A stretch of 64,000 nucleotides of DNA from the NCBI GenBank assembly GCA_018697195.1, contig CM031857.1, positions 95,272,966 through 95,336,965 on the forward strand. The letters are read 5' to 3'. Under the pieces are notes generated by a model that saw only the letters and a program-made list of their open reading frames with translations, was not told the DNA's origin and did no database searches. This DNA comes from Certhia americana. Lineage: Eukaryota; Chordata; Aves; Passeriformes; Certhiidae. Shown here one piece after another: positions 12,598 through 22,830 of this stretch (position 1 is the first letter of the stretch; every line of letters starts with the position of its first letter). Made by a program: the position numbers and the translations under genes.

Positions 12598-13325
12598 ACT
12601 TGAGAAAAATAATTTAATTTCTTTAAAAGTAAAATAGATATAGATGAGATACAAAGAAAAATTCCCTCTCTACCCTTTATTGTCAGGCTTTACTTCACTC
12701 CTTCATCCATAACTCTCTTACCTTGTCCCATCCTGAGCAGCCCAAGGGGAATGGGGAATGGGTGTTATGGTCAGCTCATAGCAGTTTCTCTCTCAGTCCT
12801 TCCTCACACCCCCTGCTCCTGCATGAGCTCCTTTCCATGGGCTGTAGCTCCAGCCAGGAGCCTGCTCCAGTGAGGTCTCTCCACTGAGCTGCAGCTGCCT
12901 TCAGGGAATATCCATCTGCCACAGCATGGGGTCCTCCACAGGCTGCAGTGGGGATATCTGCTTTACCACCATCCTCCGTGGGCCACAGGGGACAGCCTGC
13001 TTCCCTTCAGCCACTCCATGGCTGCAGGAATATCTCGGCTCTGGCACCTGAAACACTTCCTTCCCTCCTTCTTTACTGACTTTGGTGTTTGTGGGATGAT
13101 TTCTAATGCTCTTATTTTTCTGTCACTCCATTCTCTCACAGACTCAGCCATGAAGCATTTTCCTTTTCTTCAGTATTTTCCTGAAGGCATCACCAGCCCT
13201 GTTGCTGGAACTGCTGGGAGTGTCCAGCATGGGACAGCCCCTGGCTTCACCTCACAGGGACCAACACTGCAGTTCCCCCTCTACTACAAACTCCTGGACA
13301 CCAATGCCCTGTACAAAATCTGACA

Positions 13326-15639
13326 CCCCCTTCCTGAAAAATGTAAAATAGTTTCCAATAAGTGGGGTTTCTTTTTACTTTTTCAGTTAAAACTTCCCAG
13401 AAAGGAGTAAGCTACTTTTATATCCTGCTATAACTTCCTTCCTTGCATTTTAATGTTCAAAAGATTGCTTTTTTCTTTTTGCATTTGCCAAATGTAAAAG
13501 CAGATTTTTCCTCTCTGTGATTAAAAGAATCATAAAGTTATGGCTTAAACCCCCCTATGCATTCCATTCTGTATTCTGCAAATGTTTCTAATTAGCTCAC
13601 TAGCTGAAGTGGCAAAATGCATTAAAAGACTGGGATTTCTGGTGTTTTGTTTTCTTAATTGGAGGTCAAAGATTCAAGGAACTGTAAAAAACAGAAATAG
13701 ATGTAGGACATACCTATAAAGCACAAGAAGTACACAGCTCATAGCCTTTGGAATATGCAGATGGAAAAAAATGTATTTTTAAAAGAAAGAACCATTAGAG
13801 GTTGTTAGCAACAAGGATTTCACTCTGGTATAATCAGCAAATAACATAATTCTAATAGCACATAAGTGTTTTTTTCTAAGTACAAGAATAATTAATAGGC
13901 TAGGTCTGAGCAGAAAAAAAGGATTACCTGCTGTTCTGTTTATTTTTGTGATACTAATACCTCTAAAAGTGACTGATTTTGTAGGACTTAACTCACATAC
14001 ACACTGTTTTGCCACTTATGCAATTAAGAAAATTAATTTCAGTAGAGAATAACCCACAAAATAATTCTCTTCTCAGGAATTAAAAGGAGAAAATATCTAT
14101 ATATAAAGAACAGATAGACAGAGGCTAATACAGGAAGTTTAAAAATTATGAGTAAAAAAGAATTTTTCTTTCTGTCTCCTGTACCTGATGGTACATTTCA
14201 CATTGACTTTAGAGCTGAAGAGCTGCAGTAACTGTCCTTGAAAATCTAAAGAAAAGTCATATCAGTTTTTCTTTTAACCACGTGTCAAATAGAATCAGTT
14301 CCTAATTACAGACCAGGTAAGGAAGGTGCTGTTGCTGCAGTATATTCAGAGTCATTAATTTGGGAAGAGATGGTAGCATTTTTTCTGTACTTTTAGTGTG
14401 TCTGTCAGATTGCACACAGAGGAACTGTAGTCTATAACTACAGCCTGTGCTGTAATAATGCAGCTAATTATTAGCAATCCATTATGTTATTTATATTATA
14501 TAAAACTTAACTTTTCTTTCAGGAGCCAGATGCACTGTTCAATAATCAGTCAGAGCAAAGGAGTTTTACACTTTTAAACCTTAGTGCCTAAGTTTTAACT
14601 GATCAGCACTGTATGACTTCAACATCTGTGCATCCAACTGGTTCCAAATGCCTTTTCTTAAGAAGTTGCGGGTTTTAAAACTGAATTTATTTAATCGGAG
14701 TTGTAGAGGCAATTTAGCAGCCACCTTACAGTGCTATTTTTAGTCTCACTTTAGATTAAAAGTAACCTTCTTATTCATTCAAGCAAATCTACAGCACAGG
14801 ATTGATAATAAATTGGATTAGTGACAGTAGCTACGGTTTCACTGGCAATGCTGAAGGACTAGAATAGTACAAAGGGAAAAATTTACAAAGCAGACTTGGA
14901 TGTTTATATGTCTTGTTAGGTGCCACTAGCAATTTAAAAATCCAACTTATTTACCCACTGCATTTCTCTTTGTGCAGGGAACAATCGAACAGATTTTTCG
15001 CTTAGTTTACAACTAAGTTTTTGTCTTATTTGGAAAATTATTTCCCTTACCCACATGCTCTGGTTCAGTAGCCATGCTCAAAACTTCTGATCTGCATAAA
15101 TAATGTTAATAAATTACTTCCTAATAAATAATTAGGGTTTGTATAAGAAATAGGGAAGATCAGATGAAATTCCTTTCTTTGATCTGGAGTAAGAATTCGT
15201 ACTTTAGTTTCTCATGTTCTCCTTCCTTGTAGGCAGCACAGGCAGCAACTTATTTATTCTTTCTCTGGTCTGCTTTATGCATGCTGAAACACTGGGTTTG
15301 CCAGAAAATAACAATGACTCTGTGGACAGATGATTAGCACAATCGCCAGGGCTCCAGATCCTCATTAACATCCCTCTTGCTGCAGAGAGGTTTAACAAGA
15401 GAGAGTTTGCCACACCATAATACACCTCAAAGAGACATACAGAGTCAACTCATGCATAAAAGCATATTTCATACCACTGAAAAAAAGATTAAAATGAATA
15501 GAGTATAGAAAAACAAAATTTTAATTAGGAGAAATGTCTGTCAAGACTATCCAGTGTCCAAAATGGCAATACTGCTGTGCAGCCAGAAAGACCTCTCTCT
15601 AAAAGTTAGGTGTCAATTTGTTGGATTAATCAGCTCAAT
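13326..15639. other. intergenic sequence, no gene seen
   Basis: AT-rich sequence without recognisable genes or transposons. A few TAATTA-type words occur around 14450-14490. These can be homeodomain sites in conserved enhancers, but at this base composition they are expected by chance. Confidence 0.6.
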
Positions 15640-16200
15640 TGTGGTTGAAGTGGTCCATAAGATTTCCTAGTAGCTGTCCTTGGACAGATAACTCTCTAGT
15701 GAGCACATGGATTTACCTGAACCTTACACCTAGGTGTCTGCCTCCTTCTGTGTTTGTAAGGCACATACACCCATACATTCATGGACCTTTTACACATCCA
15801 TACAGATACTTCACCAGGTCCCTGAGGGCACTACCAGGCCTTATTGTCCCTGCCCAGCTGCACCTGCTCCCACCCCACCATGGGCCCAGGAGCCCCCTTT
15901 CAGTCCACATGGGCATCATCAGCCCCTGTCCCAGCTTGGGTGTTATTCTCCACTCCTCTCTCTGGCCCTGCCACTCAGAACCTTGAGTTTCTTCTGCACA
16001 TAATTCATGGGTGGACCCTCAGGAGCTCACCTCCTTTTGTCCCTTCTGGCTAGCGTCTTGCCCTGGCTTGATGATCCTACTACTGGTACCTGGTACTGCC
16101 CACCCTATGGGCCTGCCCCCCCTGGAGAAGGCTGTGATTTGGTCACCCTTGGCCCCTGTGCCTTAGAGACTAGCTGTGCCTTGCTGCACTCTTACATGAG
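15640..16200. other. GC-rich block of unknown origin
   Basis: About 560 bases richer in C than the surroundings (for example CCCACCCCACCATGGGCCC near 15871), with all three plus frames open for 69-115 codons. The overlapping frames (15639-15986, 15734-16003, 15844-16053, 16007-16240) are rich in Pro, Ser, His and Leu and resemble no protein I know. Simultaneous openness in several frames argues for base composition and against coding. A diverged retroviral or satellite-like repeat is the likeliest explanation. Confidence 0.45.
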
Positions 16201-16954
16201 TAATCCTATGAGCAAAATTAAGAGTTGTGTAATTCACTAGGCATATTAGCATTATGTTGTGACATTTACTAATCTTGGACTAAATTCCTGTTAGAATTAT
16301 AGATCCAGCTGTTTGCTGAACAATAAATCCATTGAAGTTCCTTAGGAAGAGCACAAGAAACTGAACTGAACCTAGGTCTGATCAAACACAACAGCTGGAA
16401 GGAGTCTGGAATGAGACTCTTCATTAGGGAAACAATTCACCTGTATGTCAGCAAATCCTCATTTGGAGAAAAAACAAAACTGAAAACTCCTTACTCTTGA
16501 ACTGTCAGTATCCAGCCTTAGTATCCCAGGAAAATTGTTTGCATATTTGTGACATATTTCTAAAAAGCAGAAGGCCGTAGGATTCTTTCCAGACCATATA
16601 GCAATGTCTGTTATATCCCCCTCACTTCTTAGTTATCTAAGTGTGAGACCATGTGTTTCAAAGGTAAAGTGACAACCCACAACATTTTATTTCCTTCCAT
16701 TTTCTGCTGAAAAGAGCCCTTAGATTCAAAACCTGTGCAAATATTTATCTTGAACAGCATTTGGGATGTGTGACCCAAAATCTAACCGTGCCCTGGGCTT
16801 CAGGATTTATGAACACTGTGCTAGCATCAAGAACAACAGTGAAGTTCCTTGTCTTTGAATAGCTGTCCCTGAAGCTTTGCAGTCAGCTCTGAAAACATTT
16901 TGTTTTGCTCTCAGGTATTGGTAGTCAATAATAGTTACTTCACACAACATTTAA
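16201..16954. other. intergenic sequence, no gene seen
   Basis: Ordinary AT-rich sequence between the GC-rich block and the pyrimidine microsatellite. No exon or repeat was recognised. Confidence 0.65.
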
Positions 16955-17099
16955 TTCCTCTTCTCTTCTCTTCTCTTCTCTTCTCTTCTCTTCTCTTCTC
17001 TTCTCTTCTCTTCTCTTCTCTTCTCTTCTCTTCTCTTCTCTTCCTTCTCGTATCTTCTATTCTCTTCTCTCTCTTCTCTTCTCTTCTCTTCTCTTCTTT
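16955..17099. repeat. (TTCTC)n pentanucleotide microsatellite, homopyrimidine
   Basis: A TTCTC array runs without any purine from 16955 to 17049 (95 bases) and continues with a few interruptions to about 17099. The complementary strand is pure purine (GAGAA). The frame at 16900-17142 is only a translation of the repeat. Confidence 0.97.
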
Positions 17100-17122
17100 C
17101 TCTTCGCTTCCCTTACCGTCCC

Positions 17123-17282
17123 ATTCCCTGAAACTTCCCTGAACTTCCCTGAACTTCCTGAACTTCCTCTGAACATTCCCTGAACTTCCCTTCCTGCAAC
17201 TTCCTTCCCTGGACTTCCTTCCTGAACTTCCCTTCCCGGCACTTCCCCTTCCTGAACTCCTCTGAAATTCCCTTCCCCTCCC
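17123..17282. repeat. degenerate minisatellite, units like ACTTCCCTGA
   Basis: About 14 imperfect units of 9-13 bases, each with an ACTTCC core and usually CTGA, directly follow the TTCTC array. Unit length varies by insertion of extra CCTT. The minus-strand frames 17057-17242 and 17113-17310 (Glu/Gly/Lys/Arg-rich) are translations of this array and are not genes. Confidence 0.85.
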
Positions 17283-17285
17283 TTT

Positions 17286-18278
17286 TTCTTTCCACTTTAA
17301 TGCATGGCACTAGAAACGGATCCTTTTTGGCATATTAAATTGTTTGACAATTTGTCTGCTAAGTATATTCATGAGAGGTGCATTTATTTACAATAAAAGC
17401 AACATAACTGGCAGTAAAAACAAGGCAGCCTGTGCCTCTAGAGGATTTGGTTGTCCCCTTAGTAACTAAGACAACAATCTCACAAACTCTGCAGTAGCCT
17501 CACTCAAGTCACTAGAAGTGTCAAAAAGTATCAATAGGAAAAAAAAAATCCCTGTGGTCTAAAATCTCAGACATTTTCAGGCACACATATACCTTAAGTT
17601 CAAGTTTTACTACAATTCCTATAATCAGTGCCAGCCATTTCTGCTTGAAATCACATTTCTGCTGCGAGACATATGCAAAGCCAGTGCTGTCGTAAGTCAG
17701 TAAGAGGCTCAGAGCTGAGCTAAACCTGAAGCCTACACAGTCCTCCAAATCATTTTTCCAGCAGCCTGGATCAATAGCAAGTATTGAATACACCTAAAGA
17801 CAGGATCTTCCTAAAGCACTGTCAAAAACCTGATTATGTTACCCCAGAAAAGTTATATACCTAAAACATAAGATGTTTCCACTGCAGTTGTGAAAACAAG
17901 GAAACATTCCTGCCTAACCAGAGCTAGCAAATGATGGAACTGTTCTTTCTCTTCAGTTCAATACTTGCTTGTGTATGGCAATTGCCTTCTGAAAAATCCT
18001 GGCTAACATATGTACCTTGTGGCGACTAGACACCTAGGTATGGCAAAGTCAAAAAACCTTCAAAGACCTGGACATTATTATTTTCCCTAGATTTTTTTTC
18101 TTCAGGTGTTATGTTTCACTTGATTTCTGAGCTTCACTTGGAAGCACCGGAAATTATCACATCCATTGAAGTTTCTGAAGCTGGAGACCTTTGTTACAAT
18201 ATATTCCAAAAATTGGTTCAGAATTATGTTCTGTGACTTCCATTGATAATAATTCTGAATGACAAATGGAGCAGTTGC
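17286..18278. other. intergenic sequence, no gene seen
   Basis: Unique-looking AT-rich sequence between the minisatellite and the solo LTR. The 90-codon minus frame at 17521-17793 has no recognisable domain and I do not call it a gene. Confidence 0.6.
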
Positions 18279-18865
18279 TGTTATGGCTTAAACCCAGCCA
18301 GAAGGAAAGTCCCATGCAGCCACTCATTCCCTCCAACACCAGTGAGATGGGGGAGAGAATCAAAAAAGCAAGAAAACTCATGGGTTGAGGGAAAGACACT
18401 TTAATAGGGCAAGCAAAAGCCACATATGCCAGCACAGAAAAAACAAGGAATTCATCCACCCCTTCCCACTGGCAGAGAGGTGTTCATCCACCTCCAGGAA
18501 AGTCAGTCTCTGTCACACTTAATGGTGAATTTGGAAGACAAATGCCATCACTCCAAGCATGTTCCCTCCCACTTAATTTTTCTTCACACAGATTTATATG
18601 CTGAGCCTGATGCTATATGGTATGGAATATCCCTTTAGTCTTTTGGGGCAGCCTGTCCTGGCTGTGTCCCCTTCCAGATCCTTGTGGACCCCCAGCTCTC
18701 ACTGGTAGTGTGAGGTGAGAGGTAGAACAGGCTTTGATGTTTTGTATGTGCTGGTCAGCAATAACAAAAGTATCCCTTTTTTATCAACACCGTTTCTATC
18801 AAAAATCAAAACCAGAGCCCCATACTAGCTACTATGAATAAAATTAATTCCAACCAAAACTAACA
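18279..18865 (-). mobile_element. avian solo LTR (ERVL-like) with 5-bp target duplication
   Basis: A 587-bp LTR runs from TGTTATGGCTTAAACCC to ACTAACA on the plus strand, with TGTTA/TAACA terminal inverted repeats. On the minus strand a CATATAAA box (18593-18600) is followed about 190 bases later by ATTAAA (18400-18405), so transcription sense is minus. The 5-bp flanks are GTTGC (18274-18278) and GTTAC (18866-18870), a duplication with one change. Long stretches match my memory of a widespread bird LTR. The frames 18157-18459 and 18426-18638 overlap it and are not genes. Confidence 0.92.
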
Positions 18866-21800
18866 GTTACTAATGTTAAATGTTTTAAAAGTCTCTGTCA
18901 TTCCACTTAGATTTTGCAGTGAAGGTAGGTCCACAGATCTTCTGGTTCTCCTCCACTTAAATATAAAATGTGTACATTCTGATGCTAAAAATGTACTGCA
19001 GGCTCTTGTGTCACTCCAGTTAGGTGAACAGAACACACTGGCCCTTATTGTCACTTACTGGTATTTGTTTGAAACTCTCCTGGCATTTTACAGGCAATAG
19101 AGAAAGTAATGAAACTTATTTTCTGACAGATCTGCAGAGGATCTTTTATGGGATTTGTTGTTTAAAAAAAATGTTTGTCCTTTTTAAAAGAAATTATAAT
19201 CATACATCTTTTCTACTATACTTTGACTATTAGTTTCAACATAGACAATGAAGAATACAAATGTGGCAGCAACTTGCAAGTTACTAAATTTTTTCTTTTC
19301 ATATAAACCTTGTATTTTTATATATCAGTCCTTAATGAAACTCAGGAACTGCTGGTCAATTAATAGATGCATCTTATCATGAACATTTTAAGGAATGCTG
19401 CACACTAATAAAGTCATGGGTTGAATAAGTTTCCAGAAAAGGTTATAATCAGAAGAAAATGCTGTTCTGCAAGCAAGTCTTAAAATAGCTTTAACATACC
19501 AGATGTCCTCCATGAATCGAGGATATTTTGAAGTCTTTTAGAAATCAAGGTTGTTTTTTGTTTTTCTGTTTTTTTGGTTTTTTTATCTAGGAACTGGGTA
19601 AATTACAGAGTAGAATACTCTCAATTTACTAAATATCTGACAATTGTATCTCATCTGATTAAGCACTATTGTTTCATGGGTTTGTGTCCTGTTTTGAATG
19701 TATGATATGGTCAATGAATTCCTCTTTTAAAATTATTTGATTCGTTGAGAAAAAGAAGAATACCTTGCTTTAAAACTGGATGATAATATATATGTTTAAA
19801 GAGACAGAGAATATCAGAAGTGATGGTGAAGGAACAGCAAAGTTGATCAGGCACAAGTTTGAGTATCCTTATGGATGCTGTGTTTAATAGCACTCTAAGC
19901 TATTAAATTCTGACAGCAAAAGATTCTGCCTGTAAGTCAGTCGTGGGTTTTAGCATGAACAAATATAAACAGGACAAAGTCTTAAGTTTAAAAGAAGGTC
20001 AGTGCTATTTACTTGTAGGTGCAGAAAATGGTATAATAAATCTTAGACTTTAGTTGATTTAGCATGATGAGTTCTTTTGTGTTGAAATGTAAAGAGTTTT
20101 GTGAGCTACTTGGATTTCAAAGTATTTGTACATAAGCTTTGTTTTCTTGTTTTTGTTTTGTCCTCAGAAAAAGTTTTATTGTGTGTGTGAGTGTCTCTAT
20201 ATGAATGAAGTCAGGCAGAAAGTACAAATCAGTGACTTTGAAACAGCAGCAGTCTCTCCTGAAAACAACAGGACCGGGGGACATATAAGTCTCTAAAGAC
20301 ACACAATCATCTTCAAGCACAGCACAGAATTCTTTAATGCTTGTTCACTGCAGTTATGCACTTCACATGATGATTCAAAAGAATGATTTGGTGAACAGTG
20401 ACATAGACTCACTAAACAGACTAGTAACATCAGAAAATTCAAGTTCTTATAGACTGGTAAGGTGAGAAAATTGTAAGTTCTTAGGCAGAACATGTAAAAT
20501 TGACTTGAAAGTTATTTGGCATGCTTCCTAGTACCATACACTCCTGTAGGATTTTAAAGAAATTGAAACTAAGTCATTAATAGAATAGATTGCAAATTTT
20601 AAAAAACAAACTCACAGAATGGTCATTATTCTAGACACTATGAAATCAATGGAAACTATTACAACACAAACCTGCCCCAAACCTTTCAAACTCAGAGTGT
20701 TTTGTGAGTGTTCCCAGACCATCCACTGAGACTTTACCTTCTCATTAAATTAAAGCATTATTAAAACTGCACTAATTATCTGTATGCTTTCCCTTGCATA
20801 TCAAGAGATTATATTCTTTAAAGCAAAATAGCAATAAGGACACTTTGCTGTGTCAGGATAATAAAGACTTCATTACATTCTAGCCCAATTTTTTTTTTTT
20901 TTCCTTTAATGGGTAAGATACAGCAATTTTTGCTAATGTTAATAGGCAGTGGAGAGACTTAAAATAAGCATTTACCCTAAGGACATGGATTACAGAACAA
21001 GCTTATGCATTTTTCACCCTGGAGGAGGTGTCTGCTTTGTGGGTCACTGATTCAGCAAGACTGAGATAGAAAGAGGTGACACCATAAATATGAACACCAA
21101 TTTTTCAGTAGGTAGAGAGAGAGGTTAAAGGTGAGCTGTAGCCTTTACAACACTAGCTCCTATAAACAAATTGCATTAACAAAACTTCTTCCTGAAGCTG
21201 ATGGCATTCAGCTGATGTCTTTGCCATATCAGTGCATTCTCCTTCCAGAATAGTTGGAATTTTGGTCTCTAGCAATGAACAGGACTTTTAGTTTGTTTTT
21301 TTCCTGCCCAAAGGATGGTTTAAAAGGCTAACAAGAGGGAACAGTTGCCACATTGCTGCCAAGAATATTAATTTACTATGGCTGAAGTGAGCACTGGGGC
21401 CTTCTTGTCCTGGGCATGCTTCCCATAGCTCCATTCTAGGAGCAAGAGCAGTGTTTTACTCCCAAATGTCTTAATGTCTTCTACAGACTTCAGTGAGGAT
21501 AAAATTTAAAGCTTTCTTTTTGCCACCTTGTAGTTAAGCTTTTTTCCATCTTGGGAAATTGGCATTTCTTGCCCTGTCCATTAACTTCCTCAGGTTTCTG
21601 AAAAGCTGCTTGTGAAAACATGACCACAAGTTTTCCTCCTGTTCCCTTATGGCCTCATGCAATACAAGAGAAAGTCTGTGAATGGTCTTGTGAGATATTC
21701 CTTCCTTAATAACTCTGCTTTGGGAGCAGACAGGCAATAAATAAAACTGAAATTTTCCTGTAGGTATTTTAGATTTCAGGAGGTTTTAAATCAAGACAGA

Positions 21801-21890
21801 TAAACATATTTATAAGAAAAAATGATAATTTATTCCCTATGATCTTCATTTTTTTCAGACGAGAAAATGGCTGGAAAATAAGGGAAGCCA
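18866..21890. other. intergenic sequence, no gene seen
   Basis: AT-rich, unique-looking sequence with short T runs (near 20889). No exon, RNA gene or transposon was recognised. The chance frames here are short and overlap on both strands. Confidence 0.6.
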
Positions 21891-22830
21891 AATCACAGAA
21901 TGGCAGAACCAGAGAATATTCTGAGTTGGAAGGGACCCACAAGGGTCATCAATGTCCAACTCGTGGCCCTGACCAAGACCATTCCCAAGAATAGCACCAC
22001 ATGCCCAAGAGCATTGTCCAAATGCTTCTTGAGCTGTCAGGCTTGGTGTTGTGATCGCTTCCTTGGGGAGCTGTTTCAGTACCCAACCACCCTCTGGGTG
22101 AAGAACATTTTCCTAATGTCCAACCTAAACATTTTTTGACACAACCTCATGCTGTTCCCTGATCAGGACAGAGAAGAGATCAGTGTTGCCCCCCCTCCCC
22201 TCTTTCCCTCTTGAGGAAGCTGTAACTGCAGTGAGGTTTCCCCTCAGTCTCCTCCACGCTGAACAGACCAAGTGAACTCAGCCACCCCTTCCTTATATGG
22301 CTTCACCTCCAGACCCTTCACCATCTTTTTGCCCTCCTTTAGACACTCTCTAGTAGTTTAATGTCTTCCTTTTGTTGTAGCACCCAGAACTGCCCCCAGC
22401 ACTGGAGGTGAGGCTGCCCCAGCTCAGAGCAGAGCAGGACAATCCCCTCCCTTTCCCAGCTGCTGAGGCTGTCCCTGATGCCCCCAGGACAGAGTTGGCC
22501 CTCCTGGCTGCCAGGGCACTGCTGGCTCATGTTCAACTTGCCATCCACCAGGACCCCCAGGTCCCTTCCCTGGCACTGCTTTGCAGCCTCTCCTTCCCCT
22601 GTCTGTCTGTACATCCAGGGTTGTCCCATCCCAGGTGCAGAGTCCAGCAGCTGTCTTTGTTAAACTTCATACAGCTGGTGATGGCCCAACTCTCTAATTT
22701 GTTGATGTCTCTCTGCAGGGCCTCTATGCTTTCAAGGTACTCAGCAGCTCCTCCCAGTTTACTATCACCAGCAAACTTACTTAGTATCCCATTGACTCCT
22801 GAATCCATGACATTTATGAATCTTGCTGTC
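21891..22830 (-). mobile_element. CR1 LINE, 5'-truncated, dead reverse transcriptase
   Basis: The 3' end lies at 21891 (AATCACAGAATGGCAGAACC, reverse of the CR1 terminus). About 430 bases of 3' UTR follow, then the C-terminal part of ORF2. In minus frames I see NGILSKFAGDSKLGG (the palm FADD box near 22764-22775, with FADD changed to FAGD, so a catalytic Asp is lost), then LESWAITSCMKFNKD, DLGVLVDGKLNMS and IKLLESV in a shifted frame. Upstream ORF2, the endonuclease and ORF1 are missing. The plus-strand frame at 22408-22839 (143 codons) is only antisense to this element. Confidence 0.96.

Larger units (their letters stand above)
12126..13325 (-). mobile_element. ERVL-like solo LTR interrupted by a second LTR
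   Basis: The outer element is split into 12126-12288 and 12592-13325. The left piece begins TGTGTTGGGTTGAGCTTGG on the plus strand, the reverse of the avian ERVL LTR 3' end also seen at 8186. On the minus strand the right piece reads through to AATAAA (TTTATT at 12676-12681) and then into the left piece once the insertion is removed. The LTR 5' edge near 13325 (plus-strand ...TGACA) is less certain, and flanking bases GTTAC and CCCCC do not match. The frames at 12963-13151 and 13018-13323 fall inside it and are not genes. Confidence 0.8.

Noticed and set aside
12963..13323. Overlapping 62- and 101-codon frames on opposite strands
   Set aside because: Both lie within the ERVL-like LTR.
14440..14500. 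TAATTA-rich patch as a possible homeodomain-bound enhancer
   Set aside because: Such words are expected by chance in sequence this AT-rich, and conservation cannot be assessed here.
15639..15986. 115-codon Pro/His/Ser-rich plus frame
   Set aside because: All three frames are open across the same GC-rich block, which points to base composition and not to coding.
17123..17282. Regularly spaced short repeats that might suggest an array with spacers
   Set aside because: Units are tandem without unique spacers and the host is a vertebrate, so this is a minisatellite and not a CRISPR array.
16900..17310. Repetitive Leu/Ser and Glu/Gly/Arg-rich frames
   Set aside because: They are translations of the TTCTC microsatellite and the adjoining minisatellite.
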